The notes under the pieces were generated by a model. It ran no database searches. It saw nothing but the letters and a program-made list of their open reading frames with translations, and was not told where the DNA came from. This document shows, in pieces, positions 49,493-60,500 of a stretch of 64,000 nucleotides of DNA. Positions within the stretch are counted from its first letter, which is position 1. The number at the start of each line of letters is the position of its first letter. The position numbers and the translations under genes were made by a program. Source of the stretch: Saprospiraceae bacterium (lineage in GTDB: Bacteria > Bacteroidota > Bacteroidia > Chitinophagales > Saprospiraceae); NCBI GenBank assembly GCA_016722285.1, contig JADKGI010000030.1, positions 310,001 through 374,000 on the forward strand, read 5' to 3'.

Positions 49493-49993
49493 ATGGCAAA
49501 TAGCAGTAATATTCAGGTTTTTGTAACCGGGGGTACATTTGACAAGGAATATAATTATATCACTGGTAAGTTGTATTTTAAGGATACCCATCTTCATCAG
49601 ATGTTTGATCGGGGCAGGAGTACACTTGATGTTGATATCAAGACACTCATGATGATCGATAGTCTCCAGATGTCAGATGCAGACAGAGAGATAATCATCT
49701 ATAGTTGCAAAAAAAGTAATTATGATAGAATAGTAATCACCCACGGTACAGATTCTATTGTTGTTACAGCCACTGAAATAGCAAAACATAATATAAAGAA
49801 AACGATAGTGCTAACTGGTGCAATGATTCCCTATGCTTTTGGTACCTCTTCTGACGGGTTTTTTAATCTTGGTTCAGCATTGGCCTTTGTCCAAACCCTG
49901 CCCCCGGGAGTCTATGTAGTTATGAATGGAAAATATTTTGATTGGAATAAGGTCGTAAAAAATACTAAAACAGGATATTTTGAAGCAATTTGA
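49493..49993 (+). CDS. Single-domain asparaginase-family protein
   Basis: The 166 residues cover only the N-terminal domain of type asparaginases (normally about 330). The first catalytic Thr is in FVTGGTFDKEYN and the second motif is VITHGTDSIVVTA; the Lys of the second triad is likely in KKTIVLTGAMIP. The frame ends cleanly, and compact one-domain members are known, so this is not obviously truncated. Without the C-terminal domain the substrate and activity are uncertain. Confidence 0.85.
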   Translation: MANSSNIQVFVTGGTFDKEYNYITGKLYFKDTHLHQMFDRGRSTLDVDIKTLMMIDSLQMSDADREIIIYSCKKSNYDRIVITHGTDSIVVTATEIAKHNIKKTIVLTGAMIPYAFGTSSDGFFNLGSALAFVQTLPPGVYVVMNGKYFDWNKVVKNTKTGYFEAI

Positions 49994-50009
49994 AATATTT
50001 TAGTAGCAA

Positions 50010-51977
50010 CTACTTTTTATTTCCGAGCTTATACATATTGGCCCAAATAGTTTTTATATCCAGCCATGGACTATAATTTCTCGCATATTCGATATTCTTT
50101 CTTTTGAAATAACCTTCATCAAATTGCATAACTTTAAATGATAGCGGAAATTTAATCACACCTTTTTTTATTAGTGGCAAAAAATTGAAGTCTTTATACT
50201 CTCCACCGTAGCCAATAAAAGTTTTCATACCAATTAACGTTTGAAAAATATTTTTAAAAATGGGAAGTCTAAAACCGCAAATGATGTATAATACAGGGAA
50301 AAACGGTATGAAAATACTTGAAAAAAAAATATCCGTCAACCGCTTAAACCGAAGATTTTGCGCTTGCATGAGGTTGTAAGGAAGGTCAAAATTATACAAT
50401 TCTCCTTGCTTGTCTCTATGAGTACTACCAATCATGCTTAGAGAATCGTCACCTCCGATTTTGAATCTAACCCTGCTTCCTATCGATGACATTGACCGGA
50501 TTATTTCTTTAAAACTGATATCATCACTGCTATAGATTACATCTGTAATATTGAGTGTACTGATGATTGACTCAAGATTTGTCAGTTTATTGCTGAAAAA
50601 AGGGTCAGAAACTAGAGACTCAGGATTGATGAAATGAACACCATGATGATCAGTAATGACATTTTTTATCAACTCATACAGCTTGAGAGCATTCAACTTC
50701 GATGCAACGACGGCTATATTTTTTGGAATGTCAGCTTGGTCATATTTATGATTCAATCCATTGTAAATCAATCTAGTAAAAGTAGCTGTTGAAAGTGAAA
50801 CTCCAATCCCGATAATAATCATAGCCCTGCTTGTCCGCATATTTTCAGGCAGTAAAGCATAACCAATTAACAAAAGTACTGTCCCTGTAAAAATGCCAGT
50901 AAGTGTTTTATAAAACGAAGCGTTTTTATCATAATGTCCTGTCAGCCAGATGCTAAACACCCACAGCAATGCGTATATACTTAGGATCAGATTGATATTT
51001 GTATTTGCATAATAATTTTCATCACCAAAATAATATTTTGCCCATTTAACTTTTAGAATAAGAAGAGAAAAATATATAATTCCAAAATCTATCCATAGCC
51101 TTAAATACGGTTTCAGTATCTTAGATATGGCAGAAAGTGATGCTCTTGTATTAATTGCTAACTTCAAAAATTTTGTAAAAAGTGTCGCCGAGCCATCAGA
51201 ATAGTGCTTATTTACATAAATAATCATAGCACCATAAAAGGTTCGGATATAATTTATACTGCCTTTTTTTGTGCTTTCTCCTTTGAAGTGAACAATGCTT
51301 GTTTCGGGAAAATATATGATTTTATAGCCGGCATTATATATCCTATGGGATAAATCTATATCTTCGCCATACATAAAAAATGATTCATCGAGCAAACCCA
51401 CTTTGTCTAAAACTGAAGATCTGATAAACATAAATGCGCCACATAGCACTTCCACCTCATTTATTTCATTTTCAGGCATATATCCCAGATTGTATCCACT
51501 GAACCACATGGATTTGGGAAACATATCAGATAAATAAAAAAGCTTGCAAAATGAATTCCACAGATCCGGAATTTTCCTTTTAGACTCTGGAAGAAATTTA
51601 CCGGTACCATCAATCATCCTGACTCCTAAAGCACCTGCCCCAGGAGTTTTCTTCATATACTCGTGACATTTGAAAAGTGTATCTTCCTCCAGTACCGTAT
51701 CAGGATTTAACAAGAGAATATATTTTGAATGCATCAGACTGATAGCCTGATTGTTTGCGGCAGCAAATCCTTTGTTAATACTGTTTTTGATTAGTCTTAC
51801 ACTCCGGTATTCCTTTTCAAGTAGTACTACCGAGCCATCAACAGAAGCATTGTCCACTACCCAAACTTCAATACGTAGTCCTTGTAATTGAGAGTTTTTT
51901 ATGGATTGAAGACATTGAGCAAGAAAATATCTTACATTGTAGTTGACTATGACGATACCAAGATCATATTCATACAT
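50010..51977 (-). CDS. GT2 glycosyltransferase fused to membrane segments and a degenerate sugar-transferase-like tail
   Basis: The 655-residue protein opens with a GT-A family 2 domain (about 1-260; YDLGIVIVNYNVRYFLAQCL, VDNASVDGS, LLLNPDTVLEEDTL, GAFMFIRSSVLDKVGLLDE, MYGEDIDLSHRI), like rhamnosyltransferase-type enzymes. A hydrophobic part with about five helices (290-405), a Rossmann-like segment (about 415-510) and a C-terminus (about 535-655, FKRLTDIFFSSIFIPFFPV ... ARNYSPWLDIKTIW) follow. That C-terminus resembles polyprenyl-phosphate sugar transferases but lacks their conserved catalytic stretch. Probably surface polysaccharide or glycoprotein synthesis. It starts 3 bp after the recR stop. 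Confidence 0.82.
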   Translation of the reverse strand: MYEYDLGIVIVNYNVRYFLAQCLQSIKNSQLQGLRIEVWVVDNASVDGSVVLLEKEYRSVRLIKNSINKGFAAANNQAISLMHSKYILLLNPDTVLEEDTLFKCHEYMKKTPGAGALGVRMIDGTGKFLPESKRKIPDLWNSFCKLFYLSDMFPKSMWFSGYNLGYMPENEINEVEVLCGAFMFIRSSVLDKVGLLDESFFMYGEDIDLSHRIYNAGYKIIYFPETSIVHFKGESTKKGSINYIRTFYGAMIIYVNKHYSDGSATLFTKFLKLAINTRASLSAISKILKPYLRLWIDFGIIYFSLLILKVKWAKYYFGDENYYANTNINLILSIYALLWVFSIWLTGHYDKNASFYKTLTGIFTGTVLLLIGYALLPENMRTSRAMIIIGIGVSLSTATFTRLIYNGLNHKYDQADIPKNIAVVASKLNALKLYELIKNVITDHHGVHFINPESLVSDPFFSNKLTNLESIISTLNITDVIYSSDDISFKEIIRSMSSIGSRVRFKIGGDDSLSMIGSTHRDKQGELYNFDLPYNLMQAQNLRFKRLTDIFFSSIFIPFFPVLYIICGFRLPIFKNIFQTLIGMKTFIGYGGEYKDFNFLPLIKKGVIKFPLSFKVMQFDEGYFKRKNIEYARNYSPWLDIKTIWANMYKLGNKK

Positions 51978-51980
51978 GCA

Positions 51981-52592
51981 TCAGGATTGAACATTGTAAG
52001 GTATTCTGGAAACTATGGAGCGACCTAATGTAAGTTCATCAGCATATTCCAGATCTCCCCCGAACGCAACCCCTCTGGCTATGACCGAAACCTTTATGTC
52101 CATATCTTTCATCAGTTTTGAGATATAATATATGGTGGTTTCACCTTCAATAGTAGGACTTATTGCCATAATTAGTTCATTTGTAGATTCATTTTTAATT
52201 CTGTTCAAAAGTAAATCTATGCTGAGATCTGCGGGGCCGATGCCATCCAAAGGAGAGATAACCCCACCCAACACGTGATACCTGCCATTAAATTGATTGG
52301 TATCTTCGATAGCCATCACGTCTCTTGCCGTTTCTACCACACAAATGACATTGGATTTTCGGATTGTATTACTGCAAATATTACAAATATCACTATCAGA
52401 TATATTGCAACAAGTCTTGCATTTGCAAATATCAGTGCTAAGTCTGGTTAGTGCGGCTGATATCTTCATAGCTTTCTTGCTGTTGTCTTGAATTAAATGC
52501 AATGCAAGCCTTAATGCTGACTTCCGACCTATGCCCGGTAGTGAAGACAGGGCAGTGACTGATTCCTCGAGTATTTTGGATGAAAAATTCAT
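51981..52592 (-). CDS. recR: Recombination mediator RecR
   Basis: The 203-residue protein shows the helix-hairpin-helix SLPGIGRKSALRLALHL, a C4 zinc finger in CKCKTCCNISDSDICNIC, a Toprim domain starting VICVVETARDVMAIEDT, and YHVLGGVISPLDGIGPADL. RecR works with RecF/RecO to load RecA on gapped DNA. The start at 52592 gives MNFSSKILEESVTALSSLPG, the normal N-terminus. The glycosyltransferase gene follows with 3 bp between. Confidence 0.97.
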   Translation of the reverse strand: MNFSSKILEESVTALSSLPGIGRKSALRLALHLIQDNSKKAMKISAALTRLSTDICKCKTCCNISDSDICNICSNTIRKSNVICVVETARDVMAIEDTNQFNGRYHVLGGVISPLDGIGPADLSIDLLLNRIKNESTNELIMAISPTIEGETTIYYISKLMKDMDIKVSVIARGVAFGGDLEYADELTLGRSIVSRIPYNVQS

Positions 52593-52744
52593 GTCGCAAA
52601 TTTAATATATTGAAATACATTCTCATACATAATGAAATGAATAATTTCTGATTAACAAAATTTAATAGAGGTATGATGCAAAATATTTAGGTAAATTATG
52701 TTTTTGGAAAATTATATGATGATACTTTTATAGTATGGATTGTT

Positions 52745-52752
52745 TATCTTTG
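52745..52752 (+). promoter_or_regulatory. -7 element TATCTTTG upstream of tatC
   Basis: It matches TAnnTTTG, 17 bp before the tatC ATG, with the same flanks (TATCTTTGCGCT) as the rplS promoter at 47197. Confidence 0.5.
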
Positions 52753-52769
52753 CGCTTCATTAATTTTTC

Positions 52770-53618
52770 ATGTCAGGATTATTAAAAAAAATCGTTTCCG
52801 GAGCGAAATTATCTAAAGATGACTCAAAAGAAATGGGTTTTCTGGATCATCTGGAAGAATTGAGATGGCACGTGATTCGTGCCGGAATAGCCGTAATTGC
52901 TATCTCCAGTGTTGCATTGATGTTTCAAAATGAAATCTTTGAGTATGTCATTTATGCACCCAAAAAACCTTCTTTTATCACATACAGACTATTTTGCGCT
53001 TTGTCTGAAGCTACGTGCATACATCCACCTGAATTACAGCTTATTACGAGAGAAATGGGGGAACAATTTTTTATGGGTATCACTGTTTCTTTATACATTG
53101 GACTTATAGTGGCATTCCCGTATATATTTTATGAATTTTGGAAATTTATCAAACCCGGTCTATATGAAGGTGAATTAAAGATAGCAAACAGACTCATTGC
53201 CGCTACATCGTTTTTATTTATATTGGGCGTTTGTTTCGGGTATTATGTGATCGCTCCATTTGCCATCACTTTTCTTGGTAGCTATACCGTAGGAACAGAG
53301 GCTATTAATAGTCCTACACTGTCTTCATACGTCAATTATATGACCATGTTTACTATACCGGTAGGGCTTTCTTTTGAACTTCCGATAGTGGTTTACTTCC
53401 TTGCCAAGATAGGAATAATCGGCCCTGAGATTATGAAAAAGTTTCGCAAGGAAGCTTTTTTGATAATCTTTATTGTAGCTGCTGTTATCACACCGCCTGA
53501 TGCTCTGACTCAGATACTGGTTGGTGTGCCTATGTATGTGCTTTATGAAATTTCTATATCAGTTGCCGCCAGAGTTGTGAGAGATGCTAAGAGAGAGGAG
53601 CAAAAACAAATCGACTGA
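52770..53618 (+). CDS. tatC: Twin-arginine translocase subunit TatC
   Basis: The 282 residues have six membrane helices. The family N-terminus MGFLDHLEELRWHVIRAGIA carries the conserved LEELR, and FYEFWKFIKPGLYEGE is the first cytoplasmic-loop signature. TatC recognises twin-arginine signal peptides. A Bacteroidota-type insert with YRLFCALSEATCIHPPE lies in the first periplasmic loop. No tatA or tatB is nearby. The next gene overlaps its stop by one base. Confidence 0.96.
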   Translation: MSGLLKKIVSGAKLSKDDSKEMGFLDHLEELRWHVIRAGIAVIAISSVALMFQNEIFEYVIYAPKKPSFITYRLFCALSEATCIHPPELQLITREMGEQFFMGITVSLYIGLIVAFPYIFYEFWKFIKPGLYEGELKIANRLIAATSFLFILGVCFGYYVIAPFAITFLGSYTVGTEAINSPTLSSYVNYMTMFTIPVGLSFELPIVVYFLAKIGIIGPEIMKKFRKEAFLIIFIVAAVITPPDALTQILVGVPMYVLYEISISVAARVVRDAKREEQKQID

Positions 53619-54073
53619 TGCAAAGGGTTTCGTCTAATTCCACTATTTTTTTTAAACTTTTTGTACCGACGGTATGGATCGTATTTTTTACTACATTTAC
53701 AGCCGCTCTTTTTCTCGTAGATAGTCAGTCATTGCCATTACTCACTTCTCCGGTTTTTAAGTATCCTTTTTTATTTTTTTATATCCTTTTCTTTATTATC
53801 CTGTATTTTAATTTCATGCAGCTGAAAAGGGTAGAATTGGCAGATGATTTTTATTATGTGTCAAATTATTTCAAGACATACAAAATGGTGTATGATGAAA
53901 TATCCAGTATTAATATGATTAATTTAGGAGGTTTGCAGCTTATATTTTTCAGGCTCAAAGCTAAGGGGAGTTTTGGAAATAAAATTGTGTTTTTAGCCAG
54001 TCGGCAACTTATGAGAATATTTTTGGATACACATCCTGATGTTGAAAAAATACTTACCACTAAGCAGCAATAA
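53618..54073 (+). CDS. Small membrane protein, unknown function, coupled to tatC
   Basis: A 151-residue protein with two membrane helices (about 12-34 and 44-66) and a cytosolic-like, PH-fold-reminiscent C-terminal half (VELADDFYYVSNYFKTYKMV ... ISSINMINLGGLQLIFFRLK). I do not recognise it further. The one-base overlap (TGATG) with tatC suggests coupled translation, which may mean a link to membrane biogenesis or only co-expression. Confidence 0.65.
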   Translation: MQRVSSNSTIFFKLFVPTVWIVFFTTFTAALFLVDSQSLPLLTSPVFKYPFLFFYILFFIILYFNFMQLKRVELADDFYYVSNYFKTYKMVYDEISSINMINLGGLQLIFFRLKAKGSFGNKIVFLASRQLMRIFLDTHPDVEKILTTKQQ

Positions 54074-54533
54074 ATGCAATACTTGTTGCTAATCTGTGCC
54101 GATCAGATTCTTTCCTAAATTTATTTTGTCATTAATAAAAAATAATGCACTTCTTTCTTCACAAACTTTGATTTGGCGAAAAGCTGTTTTTTATAAAGTA
54201 TTAAACAGTTTTAAGGCTACTTATTTTACTATAACGTCAATTATGACCAAAAAATCAGGAGAAAACAAATTTATCATTTTAGAATAAATTTGTCGTATAA
54301 TTGACTATTCAAACTATTAGACAACACATCACATCAAAATGTGATTGACATGCCATTTTATAATGGTTACCTTTGTCATTGTATGTAATTGAATATTTAC
54401 CATTTGAGCATTCACCCGTTGTATTTTGTAAGTGCTTTATGGCTAATTGTTCCCGAAATACCAGATTCGTTTTGGATCTGATATACTTATTTTTGAGTAA
54501 ATTTATTAAAAACCACCAAAATTTTCCATCCAA
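54074..54533. other. Gene-free region upstream of the giant surface protein
   Basis: 460 bp of AT-rich DNA. TATTTTTG at 54488-54495 fits the -7 consensus, 39 bp before the ATG. A minus-strand 74-codon frame (54533-54309) has no features supporting coding. No terminator is obvious after the preceding gene. Confidence 0.4.
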
Positions 54534-57500
54534 ATGAGAAATTTTTCACTCTATTCATTTTTATTTCTTTTTTTAGGTTTTTCGCAAGCGGGTATTGCAC
54601 AGAATACCCAACAGCTTTTATCAAAAGATTTTGTCATTTATAGTCTGAAGGAACTTAAATTTCCTGAGAATATAAAAGTAATTCCTGGATCAAGAATTGG
54701 GAATATTGGTAGTAAAGAAGACATTTCCTTCAAAAAAGGATCTGTGATCAATGCTAATGTAATCAGTAATGGTTCTCTAGACTTGGATAAAGAACTTACA
54801 GTCTCAGGAAATCTGACAGCCAATAATTATAAAAAAGAAAAAAACGATATCCTGAAAGGGGATAAAAACATTAGGATAACCGGAAACCTTCTTATCAACG
54901 GAGATATTAAAATTAGTGATAAAGATAACAGTATCACTGGAAATGTTAAAATACCATCTGGTGCTTCTTATAGTGGCCCAACACCATCCGGCGGAGTCAA
55001 CAAAGGCTCTATTATGTTACCCGCATTTCCTGCATTACCTGTTGTAAATAGCTTTGTAGAAGGCACTATCAGTAAGACTGGAACTCAAACCTTAGTTCCA
55101 GGTGCTTATAAAGATATAACATTGAAAGATGGGCAGACTCTAACTTTGAGTGGTGTAGGAACATATACTTTCAATTCCATTGTAAATACCAGCAAAAACA
55201 AAGTAAATATTATATATGATTTCCGGGATACTACTCAAGGTCAGTTCAGAATATTTGTTTCTGAAAAAATTGAATTGAATTTTGTATCAGTCTCAACTAA
55301 AAATGGCGGGGGAGCAAACAGAATTTATACAGAAATTCATCCTTCCAGTACCGCTAAAATTAAAAATCCGGATAAGCTAAAAGCCTTTTATATTGAAAAT
55401 GGTAAAGGAAATAATGGAACAAGCTGGCTTGGAACCTTGTGGGTACCTTACGGCAGTGTTGAAATTAAATCTGATGATAAAGAACAAGCCATAAAATTTG
55501 ATGGAGCCTTATGGTGTGGTAATGAAGTAAAGATTGACAAAAACGTAGAAATCAAATTTACACCACTCGTTTTTGATCCCAATAAAATCTCTCCTTACTA
55601 TCCGGCACCGGAAGGAGGTAAAACTGTTAACCTAATAGGTTCCGAGTTGACACAGTTATCTTTCAATACAGGTCCCATTGTAAGCATACCGGACAATAAT
55701 ATTTTCAGAATCAATAGTTCTAAAGATAGTGTCGTAATCGAAGCAGTAGCCATCCAGGGACAGAAAGCTGCTTTGCTTGCTTATTTGGTGGATAGTCTCG
55801 GAATGACGAATATTATTGATAATGGAACAGGTTCTTTAATAATAACCGGTACATTCCCAATTGCCAAACTCAATTTGCTCAATCAGAAAACAACTTTGCT
55901 GAGATACTCCCGTCCTTTGTACGAACCTATCACAAAAGCAGGTCTTGCAACCAGTCAGGGAGATGCGGCCATTCGGGGAGATCTCGTTAAATCAGGATTT
56001 AATGTGGGTGGAAGCGGTGTAAAGATTGGTGTCATATCTGATAGCTACAACACCATTTCCGGTGACCCGGCACTGCAAGATATTGGCTTCGGAGAGCTTC
56101 CTGGACCTACTAATCCTAATGGGAATACAAGTCCTATTCAGGTATTGCTCGAATATCCGTTCGGTACAAGAACCGATGAAGGCAGGGCAATGATGCAGAT
56201 TGTGCATGATGTAGCACCCAAAGCTAGCCTGGCTTTCAGGACAGGTTTCATCAGTGCAGGTGATTTCGCAGGTGGTATTCGGGAATTGGCCAATGTGGGT
56301 TGCAAGGTCATTGTTGATGACGTGACTTATATTACTGAGCCATTTTACCGAGACGGGGTTATAGCTAAAGCTGTAAATGATGTAGTTAGTTCATCGGGTG
56401 TAACATATGTTTCTGCGGCAGGCAACTTTGGATCAAAAGCTTATGAAGCAACTTTTGAAGGTTTTCCTGCACCAGCTGGTATTTCAGGTCAGGCTCATAA
56501 TTTTGACAGATCTATCTATCAACGACTAATCCTTCCGCCGGGTACCTATACGATTGTACTTCAATGGGACGATGCGGTATATTCATTGGGTGGACCTGCC
56601 AATGCAAATGGTGCCCAGACAGATTTAGATATTTATTTGTCCAATGGGGACGGATCGACCTTATTTGGATTTAACAGAGATAATATAGGTGGCGATCCCA
56701 TAGAAGTCTTACCGTTTACTGTTAATGAAAGTACGAGTACCAACATTTTAATCACCAAAACTCAGGGAAATGACGTGAAATTTAAATATGTCATTTTTAG
56801 GGGTGAAGGAACTATAGAAAATAATCTATCCAACACAGGGACTATTGTAGGCCAGGCAAATGCTGCGGGGGCGATCACGGTGGGTGCTGTATTATATACG
56901 AATACCCCTAAATTCGGAACCCTAATACCAACAGCTGCATCCTTTTCATCCAGAGGAGGAACATCTACTATAGAAAATGTAATCCGAAACAAACCGGATA
57001 TTTCAGCACCCAACGGAGTCAACACTACGGTGGATTTGAAAGGACAAAACATAGATGGCGATGCGTATCCTAATTTTTTTGGTACATCAGCCGCTGCGCC
57101 CCACGTAGCAGCTGCAGCAGCGCTCTATATTGAAGCAAAACAGAAATTTTCTAATGAGACTGTAACTCAAACTCAAATAAAAAATGTGATGTTGGCGACT
57201 GCCTTATCCATGGGTACTTCAACATATATATATGGAGCGGGTTTAATCCGTGCGGATTCGATGATTAAAACATTTGCCAATCCCAAACCAACATTAAAAT
57301 CATTAGTATCCGTGGGAAATACCAATTTTGCAGCAGGTACCACACTTCGGGTCAATGGTGAAAATTTATCTTCGAATACAAAAATTTTGTTTATGGGTAC
57401 GCCCATCACTACACCTGTAACCATGTCAGGGGATACCAGTGCAACCGCATTAATTCCTGCTTATGTTAATGGCGCTAATCCAACGATACAATTATCTACT

Positions 57501-60500
57501 GTCGCCAAATCCACTAGTGGCCTGGATGGTGGCTTATCAGAAATGTTAGGATTTTTTGATGTAGTAAAGAAAAAAATTAAAGTGATATCGGACAACAAGT
57601 CTAGAAAATATGGGGAAGATAATCCAACTTTTACTGCCACTGTTCTCGTAGATGGACAACCTTTAGCTACTGCTACTCCAGTCTTAACTTTGACTGATCT
57701 AGGGTTGAATAGTTTGGCATTTTCTACTTCGGCTACAAATCTTTCCAATATTGGTCAGTACATTATCGCTCCCGTACCACCTGGTAATTTACCCCAGAAT
57801 TACGATTACGAATTTGTAAACAGTATTTTGACTGTCAATAGACTCCCTGTGACCATAACCCCACAAAATAAGACATTGGTATATGGAGACAAAATAGACA
57901 ATTTTCAATTTAATTATGCCCTTGACCCTACTGCTAACATACCAAATCAAACTTCGGTTTTAAATACAATTAATTCTACACATCAATCTAAGATGGTCAA
58001 TAATACAGTAGCACTGGTGGATTCCCGTGCGCTGGTCAATAGCCGTGCTTTGGTCAACAGCAGAGCAATAGTCAACAGCAGGGCGCTGGTGAATGGAGTC
58101 TGGGTCGATGTGATCGTGAATAGCAGGGCCCTTGTCAATATGAGTATGCTGATCAATAGCCGGGCACTGGTCAACAGCAGGGCCCTGGTCAATAGCCGTG
58201 CCTTGGTTAATAACCTCCCAACGGGAGCAGTGACCGATTCTACCATGATATTTGATATGGCTGTTTCTACCTTCCTGGATTACGATCTAGATCCTAATAT
58301 ATCTAATCTTACCAGTAGCAGAGCACTGGTCAATAGCCGTGCCCTGGTGAACAGCCGGGCGATAGTCAATAGTCGGGCACTCGTCAATAGTCGTGCATTG
58401 GTGAACAGCAGGGCCATCGTCAATAGCCGGGCATTAGTCAATGGCACATATCAGATAACCAGTAGCCGGGCTCTCGTAAATGGTACAGTATTTACCAATT
58501 CAACCAGCGTCGGAAATTCAACTGACTTAAGTAATAGCAATATAGCGATAATAATTGATGAAGTTGAAGTGCAGGAAGGCCAGGTACCTGTAATTTCTGA
58601 TTTGAAACCTATCAATATGATCACTGGGTATGAAGTAGGTCAGCACCTGATCATCCCTGGTGCCCTAATAGCCGAAAACTTTGAAATCACTTATGGTGCA
58701 GGTACTCTGACTATTACTCCAGCAATGTTAACTGTCACTGCTGAAAACAAATCTAAAGTACTTGGTGCTGTAAATCCAGAATTTACTACTAAAATCACCG
58801 GATTTAAGTTGGACGAAGTAGCAGCTGATATTTTTCTTTCTGGACCAGTCTTAACTGTAAGAAATGGTAGCGGTCAAGATGTAACAAACAACCCACCTGC
58901 AGGAAATCAAAACATAGTTCCGTCAGGTATCACATTCAGAGAGCCACCATTAAATATTTTTGAAGGTGGGGTCACTGAAGTTCAAACTATAGGATTGAAA
59001 AATTATAACGTAACATATGTAAATGGTACCTTAGCAGTATCAGGTCCAGGAGGAGCGCCGACTATAATATGTCCAGCAAATATCTCAGTTCCTAATACAA
59101 CTGGTCAATGTGGTGCAAATGTAACTTATATCAATTTGCCAATAACCACTGGAAGTCCTGCGCCAACTATAACATATAACCCTAGTTCAGGCAGTTTTTT
59201 CCCAGTAGGAACAAGTCCTGTCACTGTGACTGCTACAAATGTAAATGGTACGGCAAGTTGCACTTTTATTGTGGCGGTAAATGACACACAAGCACCTACG
59301 GCACTTTGCAAGCCGGTAACAGTCAACTTGAATGCTGGAGGAACTGCAACTATTACCACAGCTAATGTCAATAATTCAAGTAATGACAATTGCGGTATTC
59401 AAAGTTTAAGTTTAAGTAAAAACACTTTTACATGCGCTGATGTCAATAACCCTGCGCTGAATTTTAATTCTGGGCCTGATGTTGTTGTATCGAATAATAC
59501 AGCCAACTTACCAATTGGCAATAGCTTTAGAACCATGAGTGCCTGGATTAATCCAAGTGCATTAAACGATAATATGGACATTATTGGTTATGGCTATAGC
59601 GAAAATCTTAATATTGACCCTACACGTACACAATGGGCTATTGCACTAGAAAAAGATGTAACCAATAATACGCATAAATTAGTATTCCGGAATTCGGGTC
59701 AAACCCTTATTAATCCTTTATTAAGGATCCCTTTAAATACTTGGACATATGTTGCTGCTACCTATAATGGTACCTCTGTAGTATTATATGTAAATGACCA
59801 AAGTGCTACATTTCCTATAAGTTTTCCTTTTTTCACAAAATCAGGTAAATTTTATGTAGGAGCTCAAACAAAAGAAGATGGAACGGTAGGCTATTTAAGC
59901 CAATTCCAAGGTTCAATTGATGATGTAAAAATGTACAGCAGAGGTTTGTCAGCAGCAGAAATTGCAGCAGACAGAGCCGGAACCAACCAAACAGGATTAG
60001 TCTTGTATTATCCTTTTAATGAGGGAACAGGAACTTCAATAGCAGATGCCTCAGGAAATAATAATCATGCATCAATTGTTGATCCAACAGGAGGTAACTG
60101 GATAAGTCGAGTAGGGCACCTACTTCAACTATCCTTACTGTTACTGACAATAGTGGCAATACATCAACTTGCACAGCAGTGGTTGCTGTTATTGATAATA
60201 TTGCACCAAGTATTAGTTGTCTTGCAAATATTACTACTGCAGCCACAAGTGCATCTGTAGCAGCGGTAACTTATACTACTCCAGTAGGTTCAGATAATTG
60301 CTCAGGCGCAACTACAGCTAGAACAGCTGGCCCAGCTAGTGGATCAACGTTCCCAATAGGTACTACAACAGTAACACATAGAGTGACAGATGCTTCAGGT
60401 AATACGGCTGATTGCTCATTTACTGTGACAGTAACAGGAACAGCGCCCACCATCACGTGTCCACCTAATATTACATCCAATAATGATGTAAATCAGTGTG

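Noticed and set aside
49493..49993. Truncated pseudogene of a full-length asparaginase
   Set aside because: Neither neighbouring frame just after the stop shows a C-terminal asparaginase domain, and one-domain members are known, so I keep it as intact.
54309..54533. 74-codon minus-strand frame before the giant gene
   Set aside because: No signal peptide, motif or neighbour supports coding; composition is that of AT-rich spacer.
57983..58246. Minus-strand frame made of Leu/Thr/Ala-rich repeats
   Set aside because: It is the complement of the SRA[LI]VN repeat; the repetition explains the open frame.
58023..58481. CRISPR-like appearance of evenly spaced 18-bp units
   Set aside because: Units are contiguous, in frame with one protein, and vary at synonymous positions; there are no spacers and no cas genes.
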